Source: Rhizobiaceae bacterium (lineage in GTDB: Bacteria; Pseudomonadota; Alphaproteobacteria; Rhizobiales; Rhizobiaceae). From it: 64,000 bases of DNA. The translations under genes were made by a program, and so were the position numbers. Every line of letters starts with the position of its first letter. Position 1 is the stretch's first letter. Below are positions 44,966 to 53,998 of the stretch, piece after piece. The DNA is taken from NCBI GenBank assembly GCA_029212415.1, contig JARGOF010000016.1, forward strand, positions 1 to 64,000, in the 5' to 3' direction. The notes under the pieces were generated by a model that was not told the DNA's origin, searched no databases, and saw nothing but the letters and a program-made list of their open reading frames with translations.

Positions 44966-46278
44966 GCCAACCCCATCTTCTTGAGGTGGGTTTCGACCAG
45001 ACCCGCATATTTCTCAACGTCCTTCACAAGTGTGGGCAGCGTTTCAGAATAGCGCTCCTCCAGCGTTTTGACCCGATTGGCGAGTTGCTGCGTGACGCGT
45101 TCGATTTTCTCGATGATCTGAGCTCCGACCGCGCCAAACCATTTGTCGTGAACAACCAGTAACTTCAGCTCACCCTCCGACAACTTCGGGATTTTCTTGA
45201 AAACCATTTCATCCAGTTGAAGCTTCGCAGCATTTGCTGCCTTCTTGGCTTTGGCCTCGCGCCCCATCAGGTCCAGACACTTCTCCAGTGCGGCAAGTTC
45301 CTCATCGTCACTGGTTTCCTTGATACGGTCCTTCACGCCTTTCTGAGCGATGGCACCCTTTTCATTTTTGGCAGCCTCCAGCAGACCTTCTTCGCCACTG
45401 TTTTCCTCAACGAAACTTTCAAGCTCTTGCGCCGCACTGTCATGCTCACCCTGCAATGCATCAAGAGCTTCCTGCTTGTCCGGGAAATATCTGGCGATCA
45501 CCAGGGACGGTGGGACAATGTCACTTCGATAGCGCTTTTTCGCTTTCCCCGCGCCGAACTCGAAATCATGCTCTTCTGTATATTTCGGTTTCCCGTTCTT
45601 GTCTTTGCCAGGAACCAGCAGACGAACAACATTGGCAGCCTTCCAGCCATCCTGCACCATCAGGTGCACATCATCCTGCATGATTTCTGCCCAATAGGTC
45701 ATGAGGATCTGATAGATGTCGTATTTGCTGAGCAAATCCGCCTTGTCGAATTGCACAAGGAGATCCTCGGAAATATCGAAGATCAGCTCTTTCGGTTTGT
45801 CGCCGATTTTGATCTCCGCCAGCTGATCCTGATGTTTTGCCTTCCATGCTTCAAACCGTTGAAGTGAAGAGTGTTTGAAGGTCTCGAATTCCTCGTGCCC
45901 GAGGATTGTTGCCTTCACCGCACGGGCTTCGACAAGCGCCCTAGAATATCCGGGACGCACGCCATCTTCAAAGAGCGTTTTGCGCAGAGATGGAAACACA
46001 TCCCAATAGGGCTGCAGCACTTCCAGGTCACGATGAGGGATGCCGCCGTTCAGATGCGCATCAAGGTCGTGAATATCTTCCGGCTCGCTCGCATCAATGT
46101 AACGCGGGATGTTGAGGTTGAAGCCGTTCTTTTCGGCTATCTCGTCATAAGGAATAAGCCGAGAGTAACGGTCAAGCGCAAGCTGCTTGTTGAAGACATC
46201 GACGATCTTGTGAATGTCCTGGGCGCGCAGGCGGTTCTTGTTTCCATCCTTCACAAAGCCCTTGCTGGCATCGATCAT
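44959..46278 (-). CDS. hsdM: Type I methylase subunit M, C-terminal part (after frameshift)
   Basis: 439 residues from ATG 46278, in the frame that continues HsdM after the shift near 46350. Before this ATG the frame already reads GTGIPACIIVLDKSA, the expected continuation of the methylase, so the ATG is internal and the fragment is not a natural start. It includes the tail of the methylase core (MIDASKGFVKDGNKNRLR) and the long helical C-terminus (KRVTQQLANRVKTLEERYSETLPTLVK) that binds HsdS. Read with 46275-47411 as one broken gene of about 817 codons. Confidence 0.9.
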   Translation of the reverse strand: MIDASKGFVKDGNKNRLRAQDIHKIVDVFNKQLALDRYSRLIPYDEIAEKNGFNLNIPRYIDASEPEDIHDLDAHLNGGIPHRDLEVLQPYWDVFPSLRKTLFEDGVRPGYSRALVEARAVKATILGHEEFETFKHSSLQRFEAWKAKHQDQLAEIKIGDKPKELIFDISEDLLVQFDKADLLSKYDIYQILMTYWAEIMQDDVHLMVQDGWKAANVVRLLVPGKDKNGKPKYTEEHDFEFGAGKAKKRYRSDIVPPSLVIARYFPDKQEALDALQGEHDSAAQELESFVEENSGEEGLLEAAKNEKGAIAQKGVKDRIKETSDDEELAALEKCLDLMGREAKAKKAANAAKLQLDEMVFKKIPKLSEGELKLLVVHDKWFGAVGAQIIEKIERVTQQLANRVKTLEERYSETLPTLVKDVEKYAGLVETHLKKMGLAW

Positions 46279-47411
46279 GAAAATCGGCTTTTCGGGACCA
46301 GCCGCAGACTTGTCCAGGACGATAATGCAGGCGGGAATACCAGTCCCGAAAACAGGTTCGGCGGCAAGCCGACAATGCCCTTGATGTAGCCCTGACGCAC
46401 CAGATTGCGGCGAATGACAGCCTCTGCATTGCCTCGAAACAACACACCATGGGGCAGAATGACCGCGCCCTTGCCGGTGCTTTTCAGGGAATTGATGATA
46501 TGCAGCAGAAAGGCATAATCGCCGTTCTTCTCGGGCGGCACGCCATATTCGAAACGCTCAAATTCATCCTTGGCTGGATTAAAACCATTGCGCCAAGATT
46601 TGAGAGAGAATGGCGGGTTTGCAACTGCATAGTCGAACGTACGCAGCTTGCCCTGATCATTACGCCAATGCGGATCAGACAGCGTGTCGTCCTGCCAGAT
46701 CTCAGCCGATGGACTGTTGTGGAGCACCATATTCATTTTGGCCAGGGCGGCCGTTGCCTGTTCTTTTTCCTGTCCATAAAGCGAAAGGCCGTTCGGGGCT
46801 TCGTCGTTTACCTTCAGGAGGAGCGAGCCGGAACCACAGGTGGGATCGTAAACCGTTTCATCCTGGCTTGTGGCGTCATTGATGCCCAGAACCTTGGAAA
46901 GGATGCGGGAGACTTCGGAAGGCGTATAGAATTGGCCTTTGCTCTTGCCGGATTCCGTCGCGAAATGGCGCATGAGATACTCATAGGCATCGCCCAGGAG
47001 GTCATCCCCATCCGCTCTGTTTTTTCCAAGATCCAGACTTGCAAAGATACTGACCAGTTTCGACAGCGTATCGACCATGGCCTTTCCCTTGCCCAATCGA
47101 TCTTCACTGTTGAAGTCGTTGTCGGGGTTGGAAAGCCATCCCATATCATTGGCGTGGGCAAGCTTGCCAACGATGGTGTTCAGCTTGTCGCCAATATCCT
47201 TCTGGCCATCGAGAGCAACCATGTCGGCAAAAGAGCCGCCTTCGGGAACCACAATGGCGCTGTATTTCTCGTTCGCGTATTTGTCGGAAACATATTTCAC
47301 GAAAAGCAGTGTCAGGATATAGTTCTTGTATTGGGAGGCATCCATGCCACCCCGAAGCTGATCGCAACTTGCCCACAAGGAAGAATAGAGTTCCGTTTTT
47401 TTGATCGCCAT
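46275..47411 (-). CDS. hsdM: Type I methylase subunit M, N-terminal part (frameshifted)
   Basis: N-terminal 350 or so residues of HsdM, an adenine-N6 methyltransferase. HsdM_N helices (LWASCDQLRGGMDASQYKNYILTLLFVKYVSDK), AdoMet motif I DPTCGSGSLLLK near residue 190 and catalytic motif IV NPPF near 264 are intact. After PPNLF the frame changes to SGLVFPPALSSW and stops at 46275, whereas one extra T would restore FFGTGIPACIIVLDK. The run is TTTT on the minus strand (46349-46352). Possible phase-variable tract, recent mutation or sequencing error. Confidence 0.9.
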   Translation of the reverse strand: MAIKKTELYSSLWASCDQLRGGMDASQYKNYILTLLFVKYVSDKYANEKYSAIVVPEGGSFADMVALDGQKDIGDKLNTIVGKLAHANDMGWLSNPDNDFNSEDRLGKGKAMVDTLSKLVSIFASLDLGKNRADGDDLLGDAYEYLMRHFATESGKSKGQFYTPSEVSRILSKVLGINDATSQDETVYDPTCGSGSLLLKVNDEAPNGLSLYGQEKEQATAALAKMNMVLHNSPSAEIWQDDTLSDPHWRNDQGKLRTFDYAVANPPFSLKSWRNGFNPAKDEFERFEYGVPPEKNGDYAFLLHIINSLKSTGKGAVILPHGVLFRGNAEAVIRRNLVRQGYIKGIVGLPPNLFSGLVFPPALSSWTSLRLVPKSRFS

Positions 47412-47694
47412 AAATTATACTTTTCCCAATATTCACCTGCGGCGGATCCAATTCATTCCGCGGAACGCACGTTTCACACAGGTAACACCCCTTTCGGAGC
47501 CCGGTTAAAGTCGCTGCGCCAGTTCCGCCAAAAAGATGAGAAGCCGCTGGACAGAACGTTAACCAACATGGACAGTCGGCACAATCACAACTTACATTTT
47601 ACCTTGATGCGCCAGCGGGCATGCGCCTTCTTCAGGATGCGCTCAATTGACCTGGATGGCGGTTTTTTAGTATTGGCAATCAGGGGATGAACGA

Positions 47695-48165
47695 ATGACA
47701 CCGGAATTCAACGATATCATGAGGAACGTTGTGGCTCTTTATGATGCGCTGATGAATGCAAGCCCGATGCGGAAAGTTGATCTGCCAAAGCTCATGCCCA
47801 AAAGTGGTGTCTATCTGTTCAGCGAGTTTGAAACGCATCTGTATGTTGGCCGTTCGAACGCCCTGAGAAGAAGATACCGGCAACACACTTCAGCAAGTTC
47901 CACCCATCATAGTGCGTCCTTTGCTTTCAGGTTGGCCCGCGAAGCAACAAACAACCTGTCGGCATCCTATCAGGCCGGAGACAGGAGCCGAGTGGGGCTT
48001 TCCAAAGATCCGGACTTTGCAGCTTCATTCACGGCAGCAAAGGCCAGAATCGCAGATATGGATTATCGTTTTGTCCCTGTTGACGACCAGATAGAGCAGG
48101 CATTGCTGGAAATCTATTGCGCAACATCGCTGCGTTGCCCGTACAATCATTTCACCACCAGCTAG
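47695..48165 (+). CDS. GIY-YIG nuclease superfamily protein
   Basis: A 156-residue protein. Residues 37-60 read SGVYLFSEFETHLYVGRSNALRRRYRQH, matching the GIY and YIG strands (here GVY and YVG) with the catalytic Arg in the following helix; a Glu in EQALLEIY near residue 138 could be the metal ligand. The N-terminal 30 residues form a helix. Divergent from the hsdMSR operon with 283 bp between. Possibly a stand-alone defence nuclease or a regulator of the restriction locus. Similar small GIY-YIG proteins are usually annotated as hypothetical. Confidence 0.82.
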   Translation: MTPEFNDIMRNVVALYDALMNASPMRKVDLPKLMPKSGVYLFSEFETHLYVGRSNALRRRYRQHTSASSTHHSASFAFRLAREATNNLSASYQAGDRSRVGLSKDPDFAASFTAAKARIADMDYRFVPVDDQIEQALLEIYCATSLRCPYNHFTTS

Positions 48166-48350
48166 AAGCGGTATTTTCAGAAAACGACGCAGAGAGATTC
48201 GGACCCTCGAGACCGTCGCCAAGGCCTTAGCAGCAGCAAGGACGGCACGATCACCGCATTGTAATATGATTTAGAGACACAGCAATCTTCGAGAGATCAT
48301 TGCTTGATTCAAGAACTTGGATTTTTCGAACGGCTTCAGGGTGGATTAAC

Positions 48351-49559
48351 ATGACGGGGAACAATCATTACCCACATTGCACTTGCGGCTGGTGCGTCAA
48401 CTATGGACGGTCCAGTGCGGGTCGCTCTGTGCCCACAGAGAGTTTCATCTACCGCAACGCAAAGCTATTGCTGAATCAGAACGGTGCGAATTCGGCGGCG
48501 GGTTGTTATGTGAACTCGAACGCGCGCTGCCCTGTTTGCAGCGTCCCTGTATTTTTCTATGCAAATGCAGCTGGAGGCCGTGTCTATTTTGATGACCTTG
48601 GCCCCCCGTGGCCCAAACACCCTTGCACCGATAATTCTCGACGCAAACCCATTTGGTCCGGGGAAGTTGTAACCCCCCCAGCACGGCGGCCAAGAGGAGA
48701 GATATTGGAGTTGCTGAAGGCTGCGCAAAATGCAGGCCTTTCAAAGCGACAAACCTTTGGGCGCAGAGAGCCGAATGAATGGACGCTCGCCGTCATTCGC
48801 TCTGTTCAACACCAGGGAGAAAAATACATGGTTGAAGCAGAATATCTCAGTTCAGAAACACAGGAATTATGCAGCTTCTTCTGCTATTCGGATGTTGAGT
48901 TTTTTTCAGTAGGCGAATTCATAAGTATCAAGGGAAAACAGGTCTCACTTGTTGACCGCGAAACTTTGGTTCCCGTCAATTTCACGATGGGTACCCGGAT
49001 TATAGCGGCGGAACCCTCCCCTCAAATGAGACAGGCCCCTCCATCTCAATCTTCAGGTGGAAATCTGTTTCCCCAAAAACAAACCCACCTCATTCGTGGC
49101 CACGAGCTTCGAAAGCACGCACCAAAAAAACGCGTCAATGGGATTTTACCAGCCTCAACAAGCGACATGACACCCGCCGAAATGGCGCACTTCAATTACA
49201 AGAAAAAGCCATTTCAGGAATTATATCGACAGCTGGAACCTCTCGTGAAAAAATACGCGCGAGAAGGGACAAGGAAGCCTGGCGATGTTGCTATGCGGCT
49301 TGATGCAGAGGGTTATCGAACAGCCTCGAACGCAAGATGGACACCCCGTCTCGTCTACTTTCTTTTGGCGCTGATATTCAATGACTTGTCTGACCAGAAG
49401 AGCATCCAGACAAATCGAGCCAAAGCCAGACCTCAGAAAACAAAGGCACCAATTGTAAGGTCTTCGAAAAAAACCACCGCTCCGGTAACAAGAGAAACGC
49501 TGGCGGAGCGGCTTGCAAACAAATTTAAGGTGTCGATGCCAAAATCGCAAAAAGATTAG
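48351..49559 (+). CDS. Unrecognised zinc-ribbon protein
   Basis: A 402-residue protein from ATG 48351 (the frame is open from 48300). The first 80 residues have CTCGWC (Cys10, 12, 15) and CPVC (near 60), followed by VFFYANAAGGRVYFDDLG and PPWPKHPC: a likely zinc ribbon with a distinctive aromatic-proline tail. Residues 110-210 look like a beta-rich domain. The C-terminus has a helix-turn-helix-like GYRTASNARWTPRLVYFLL resembling helper segments of serine recombinases, then a lysine-rich, probably DNA-binding tail. I do not recognise the family. It lies between the GIY-YIG gene and a nuclease gene. Confidence 0.78.
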   Translation: MTGNNHYPHCTCGWCVNYGRSSAGRSVPTESFIYRNAKLLLNQNGANSAAGCYVNSNARCPVCSVPVFFYANAAGGRVYFDDLGPPWPKHPCTDNSRRKPIWSGEVVTPPARRPRGEILELLKAAQNAGLSKRQTFGRREPNEWTLAVIRSVQHQGEKYMVEAEYLSSETQELCSFFCYSDVEFFSVGEFISIKGKQVSLVDRETLVPVNFTMGTRIIAAEPSPQMRQAPPSQSSGGNLFPQKQTHLIRGHELRKHAPKKRVNGILPASTSDMTPAEMAHFNYKKKPFQELYRQLEPLVKKYAREGTRKPGDVAMRLDAEGYRTASNARWTPRLVYFLLALIFNDLSDQKSIQTNRAKARPQKTKAPIVRSSKKTTAPVTRETLAERLANKFKVSMPKSQKD

Positions 49560-49871
49560 TTTGAGCCCACTGGCTGTAAACCATGTGACCGGCATGGACC
49601 GATGGAATTATGGCGGAGTGAGATGGGTTAACATCATTCAGCAGCAACAATGTGTGTTTTCGAGAGGTTACATCCGCCGCTCTATTTACCCGGGACAGTA
49701 AAACCGGGCACACCAATATCATCAACTCATCTTCCGTTGCGCTGACAAATCCAGCATCAGGCCGCTTGACATCGAGCCACTTCGCGCTGAACCTGGGTTT
49801 GATATCATGCAGGAGCTTCACGAAGTCCTGGTTACGCTCTATCCGCCGGATGAAAACATGAAGGACACCGC
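49560..49871. other. 312-bp gap with a possible coding remnant
   Basis: Downstream of the zinc-ribbon gene. From about 49707 to 49874 a plus-strand frame is open without a start codon and ends in a protein-like sequence (LHEVLVTLYPPDENMKDTA, stop overlapping the next ATG). It may be the 3' end of a lost gene. Nothing else was seen. Confidence 0.4.
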
Positions 49872-50915
49872 ATGACCTCGCTCTATTCCATCACTGACGG
49901 CAAGCTGCACCCGGCCACCCGCAGGGCGTTGTCGAGGGAAAACCTGATTGAAGATTGGGTCGCTGCTGATCCAGCCCTGCTTGGCCTTGACGCGCTGATC
50001 ATCGGGCGGCAGGTGCCCACCGACCACGGCAAGTTCATCGACCTCCTGGCGTTGGACGCCACGGGCGGACTGACGATCATCGAACTCAAGAAAGACCGCA
50101 CACCGCGTGAAATCGTGGCACAGGTGCTTGACTATGCCTCATGGGTGCGCACGCTCTCGACACCGGAGATTTACGAGCGTGCCGAGAAATACCTTAAACA
50201 GCGTCTGGTCACTGCTTTTCGCGAAAAATTCGGCGAAACGATCCCCGATCAGCTCAACGCAAGCCATTCCATGTTGGTCGTCGCCAGCGAACTCGACCCG
50301 GCTTCGCGCCGGATAGTGGAATACCTGTCGGAAGAACACGGGGTCGCTATCAACACCGTGTTCTTCAATGTTTTCGAGGCCGAAGATCAGGAATGGCTGA
50401 CAACTGATTTCCTGCTCGACAGGGAAGAGGTTGAGGAGCGTTCCGAACGCAAAGTCCGCCCACCATGGTCAGGCTATTTTTTCGTCAATGCCGGGCTGAA
50501 TGAAAATCGCTCATGGGAGGATTACAAGCGCTATGGCTTCATATCCGCCGGCGGTGGTGAATTCTATTCCAAGCGGCTCGACCAATTGAGCATTGGCGAC
50601 AAGATCTTCGCCTTTGACAAGGGCAACGGCTTTATCGGCTATGGGATCGTAACAGCCACGAAAACACGCGCCACTGAATTCATCACCGATGATGGCCTGC
50701 TTGTCGAGCAGCCCTTGAAGGCGCCAGGCTTGGCACATCATGCCGGCAATGCAAGCACTGCCGAATATGTGGTCGGAATCGACTGGCAAAAAACCGTGGA
50801 GCCGACACAGGCCAAATGGTTCAAGGGCGCATTCGCAAACCAGAATATCGTCTGCAAGCTTCGCGATCAGGCGACGGTGGATTTTCTGATCACAGAATTT
50901 GATGTTCAACACTGA
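49872..50915 (+). CDS. PD-(D/E)XK nuclease (NucS/DUF91-like) with C-terminal PUA-like domain
   Basis: A 347-residue protein. The N-terminal domain has Glu27 (ENLIEDW), Asp57 (FIDLLALD) and Glu71-Leu-Lys73 (IIELKK), then QVLDYASWV: the arrangement of NucS/DUF91 nucleases. The C-terminal part from about residue 200 (GYFFVNAGLNENRSWEDYKR, RLDQLSIGDKIFAFDKGNGFIGYGIVT) resembles EVE/PUA-like domains that read modified bases. The combination would suit a modification-dependent restriction enzyme, though that is inference. Located in the defence cluster between the zinc-ribbon gene and the Xre/Fic pair. Confidence 0.85.
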   Translation: MTSLYSITDGKLHPATRRALSRENLIEDWVAADPALLGLDALIIGRQVPTDHGKFIDLLALDATGGLTIIELKKDRTPREIVAQVLDYASWVRTLSTPEIYERAEKYLKQRLVTAFREKFGETIPDQLNASHSMLVVASELDPASRRIVEYLSEEHGVAINTVFFNVFEAEDQEWLTTDFLLDREEVEERSERKVRPPWSGYFFVNAGLNENRSWEDYKRYGFISAGGGEFYSKRLDQLSIGDKIFAFDKGNGFIGYGIVTATKTRATEFITDDGLLVEQPLKAPGLAHHAGNASTAEYVVGIDWQKTVEPTQAKWFKGAFANQNIVCKLRDQATVDFLITEFDVQH

Positions 50916-51083
50916 TTTGCGCTGCGGTCGCGGATGCTCGTACGCAGTCCAGAGCCGCTCGATGCATCGCGTGAGCTTCAAGGATCTCAACTTCAGCAAC
51001 GAGGTGACTGTCTATGCGAAGCCCTTGGCTTAGCTGTCGCATTGCCAATTCCGCGAATAGAACACTGCAAATATCATACTGCA

Positions 51084-51149
51084 GCATGATTTCTTGAATA
51101 ATTTTTCATAGTGTGGCATGATATTTTTGATAAATAATCAGGCTACGCT
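51084..51149 (+). promoter_or_regulatory. Direct repeats in the promoter of the Xre/Fic pair
   Basis: GCATGATTTCTTGAATAAT (51084-51102) and GCATGATATTTTTGATAAAT (51116-51135) are near-identical AT-rich direct repeats just upstream of the Xre-type gene. Such repeats are typical operators of the antitoxin in toxin-antitoxin promoters, and TTGAAT/GATAAT-like hexamers could form the promoter itself. Confidence 0.5.
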
Positions 51150-51611
51150 ATGAACAATGAAATCCACCACAAGGCTCGACAACGGCTGGACACACGGCTC
51201 TTGCCGCTGAAACCCGTCGATCGCTACCGTATGCCACCCATGGGCTGGATTCGGGCGATACGCGACGCATTGGGCATGAGCGGGGTGCAATTTGCAAAGC
51301 GCCTGGCGATCAGCCCGCAAAGCGTCCATGCGTTGGAAAAGTCGGAAGCAACCGGATCGATCAAACTCGACACTTTGCGCCGCGCAGCGGAAGCGCTCGA
51401 CTGCACCCTGGTTTATGCGCTGGTGCCAAACAGCTCGCTGGAAGGCGCAGTCGAAGAGCGTGCCCGCAGAATAGCCCTGCGTGACCTTGGCCGCGTGGCG
51501 CACAGCATGAAGCTGGAAGCACAGGGAACCGGCGATGCCGATCTCGAAGCACGCATCAATGCCTATATTCGCGACACCATCAAAGACCGCGATTTGTGGA
51601 GCCAGCCCTGA
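51150..51611 (+). CDS. Mobile mystery protein A (Xre-family HTH)
   Basis: A 153-residue DNA-binding protein. PPMGWIRAIRDALGMSGVQFAKRLAISPQSVHALEKSEATGSIKLDTLRRAAEALDCTLVYALVP is the Xre HTH of the TIGR02612-type family named for its occurrence on mobile elements. The rest is helical. It overlaps the Fic-domain gene by 16 bp, as the pair usually does, and probably acts as the antitoxin-like repressor. Confidence 0.9.
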   Translation: MNNEIHHKARQRLDTRLLPLKPVDRYRMPPMGWIRAIRDALGMSGVQFAKRLAISPQSVHALEKSEATGSIKLDTLRRAAEALDCTLVYALVPNSSLEGAVEERARRIALRDLGRVAHSMKLEAQGTGDADLEARINAYIRDTIKDRDLWSQP

Positions 51612-52204
51612 CAGATCTTTTTCGGGAACCGGATGATGCAACGCCCCTCGCACCAGAAGAGCGCGAGGGACTGCTGCAAACATGGGTCACGCATCGCCGC
51701 GATCTGAACGAAGCCGAACAGGAAAACATCGTCAAAGGGGCACATTGGGCGCGCCGCACTCGGGGACAGACGATCGACGCTCTGTTGAACATTGTATTCG
51801 CCAGAACCCTGCACAAGCGTATGTTTGGCGATGTCTGGAGGTGGGCCGGAACCTACCGTCAGAGCGAACGCAATATCGGTATCGAGGCCTATCGTATTGC
51901 CTCCGAAACAACCAACCTGTTTGACGATGCGCGATATTGGGTGAGGCAGGAAACCTATCCGCCAGACGAACTTGGTGTACGTTTGCACCACCGCCTCGTC
52001 GCTATCCACCCATTCCCGAACGGCAATGGCCGTCACGCCCGGCTGATGGCAGATCTTCTCATCGAACGCCTTGGCGGCGAGGCGTTCAGCTGGGGTGGCG
52101 CCAGCCTTGCTGATGTCGGCGCATTGCGGAAACACTATGTCGCTGCACTTCAGGCGGCAGACAAATATGATATCGGCCCGCTTTTGATTTTTGCGCGGTC
52201 ATGA
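51596..52204 (+). CDS. Mobile mystery protein B (Fic domain)
   Basis: A Fic/DOC-fold protein of 202 residues, partner of mobile mystery protein A. The active-site loop is HPFPNGNGRHAR (canonical HPFx(D/N)GNGRxxR) near residue 140; N-terminal ELVLLFREPDDATPLAPEERE-like segment and WKWAGTYR-like WRWAGTYRQSERNIGIEAYRI are also typical. Fic enzymes transfer AMP or related groups to proteins; here a toxin role in a toxin-antitoxin-like pair is inferred. The start lies in the end of the Xre gene. Confidence 0.92.
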   Translation: MEPALTDLFREPDDATPLAPEEREGLLQTWVTHRRDLNEAEQENIVKGAHWARRTRGQTIDALLNIVFARTLHKRMFGDVWRWAGTYRQSERNIGIEAYRIASETTNLFDDARYWVRQETYPPDELGVRLHHRLVAIHPFPNGNGRHARLMADLLIERLGGEAFSWGGASLADVGALRKHYVAALQAADKYDIGPLLIFARS

Positions 52205-52490
52205 TTTTATCCACACCGTAAAATGGTCCAAAGCATGCATTGAAACGCACTGCCCCCGCGCGACATTACCCACCTCCCGCGCAAGCTGCATCCTGCAACA
52301 AGACACGTCCGGCGCTCAAATAAAATTCCGAGGCTTGACCTGCATCAACGCCTCGCAAAGTGGGGCGCCTAATAGAAATCCGGCGGCACGGACTGAAAAC
52401 CCGCCGGAGATGATGCTGCCTTTCGTGCGTCGCTCCGTCGGCAAATGTACCGCCGCCATCACATCATTCTTCCATTGAAGGAAAGCGACC

Positions 52491-53973
52491 ATGCATGCTG
52501 CAAACACAGGGGTAGAAACGACACCCACTGGAAAATCCGGCAACACGCTTGCCGGCAAGCTCGGCCTGGTGCCTCTTGTGGCGCTTGTTGTCGGTTCGAT
52601 GATCGGGCGGCGGCATCTTCAGCCTGCCGCAGAACATGGCCAAGGGCGCATCCCCGGGCGCCGTCATCATCGGTTGGCTGATCACCGGCATCGGCATGCT
52701 CGCGCTGGCCTTCGTCTATCAGGGGCTTTCCACCCGCAAGCCGAAGCTCGACGCCGGTCCCTATGCCTATGCCCGCGCCGGCTTTGGCGATTTCATCGGC
52801 TTCAACAGCGCCTGGGGCTACTGGCTCAGCGCCTGGCTGGGCAATGTCTCCTATGTGGTGCTGATCTTCGGCGCCCTGTCCTATTTCTTTCCGGCCTTTG
52901 GCGCCGAGGGAAACACGGTGCCAGCTATCATCGGTGCATCCATTGTTCTGTGGGTCACCCATGCGCTTTGTCTGATGGGGGTTCGTCAGGCAGCCATCTT
53001 CAATACGGTCACCACCTTCGCCAAGCTGATACCGATCGCCCTGTTCATCGTGCTGGTTTTTGTCGCCTTCAATCTTCCCACTTTCAACCTCGACATCTGG
53101 GGCACGCAGACACCGGATCTCGGCAGCATCATGACCCAGGTCAAGAGCACCATGCTGGTCACGCTGTGGGTCTTCATCGGCATTGAAGGCGCAAGCGTCG
53201 TCTCGGGCCGCGCCGCCAAGCGTTCCGACATCGGCAAGGCAACCATCATCGGCTTCGTCATTGCCCTGAGCGTTTACCTGTGTGTTTCGCTGCTGTCTTT
53301 CGGCATCATGAGCCAGCCGGAACTCGCCGGACTGCCGGCGGCCGCCTCGATGGCCAATGTGCTGGAAAAGACCGTTGGCCCCTGGGGCTCGGTGCTGGTG
53401 CGGATCGGGCTCGTCATTTCGGTGGCCGGCGCATTCCTGAGCTGGACGCTGTTTGCGGCGGAAATTCCCTACCGCGCGGCGCGCGAAGGCATACTGCCCG
53501 AGGTCTTCGCAAGCGAGAACAAAAACGGCTCACCGGCCGGCGCGCTGTGGGTCACCAATATTTTCGTGCAGCTGTTTCTGATCATCACGCTCTATTCCAA
53601 CGCCACCTATCTGGCGCTGTTCTACATTGCCTCGACGGCCATTCTGGTGCCCTATGTGTTCTCCGGCGCCTATGCCTTCAAGCTGGCCTTCAGCGGCGAA
53701 GCCTATGCGGCCGGCGACAAGCGCGGACGGGACATGTTCACCGGAGCGCTCGCCACCATCTACGGCGCCTGGCTGATCTATGCGGCGGGCCCAAGTTACC
53801 TTCTGATGTGCGCGCTGCTCTATGCGGTGGGCGTTCCGGTCTACTGGTGGGCCCGCAGTGCACGCGGCGAGAAAGCCTTCAAGGGCGTCGAGGCCCTGAT
53901 CGGGCTCGGCATCCTCATCGCCGCCGCTTTGGCCGCCACCCTTATGTGGACCGGCGCCATCAGCGCCCTTTGA
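52491..53973 (+). pseudogene. arcD: Arginine:ornithine antiporter-type APC permease, frameshifted
   Basis: APC-family amino-acid transporter of the arginine deiminase operon. From ATG 52491 (GAAGGA site) the frame reads GKLGLVPLVALVVGSMIG, then a G-run (GGG at 52605-52607 instead of GG) shifts it; the expected GGGIFSLPQNMAKGASPG continues in the next frame, open to 53973. Without the extra G the protein would have about 494 residues and twelve membrane segments. Either a true null mutation, a slippage tract or a sequencing error. An internal ATG at 52636 could start a 445-residue product lacking the first segment. Confidence 0.85.
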
Positions 53974-53998
53974 CCCTCTTGACTTCAGGAACACCAAT

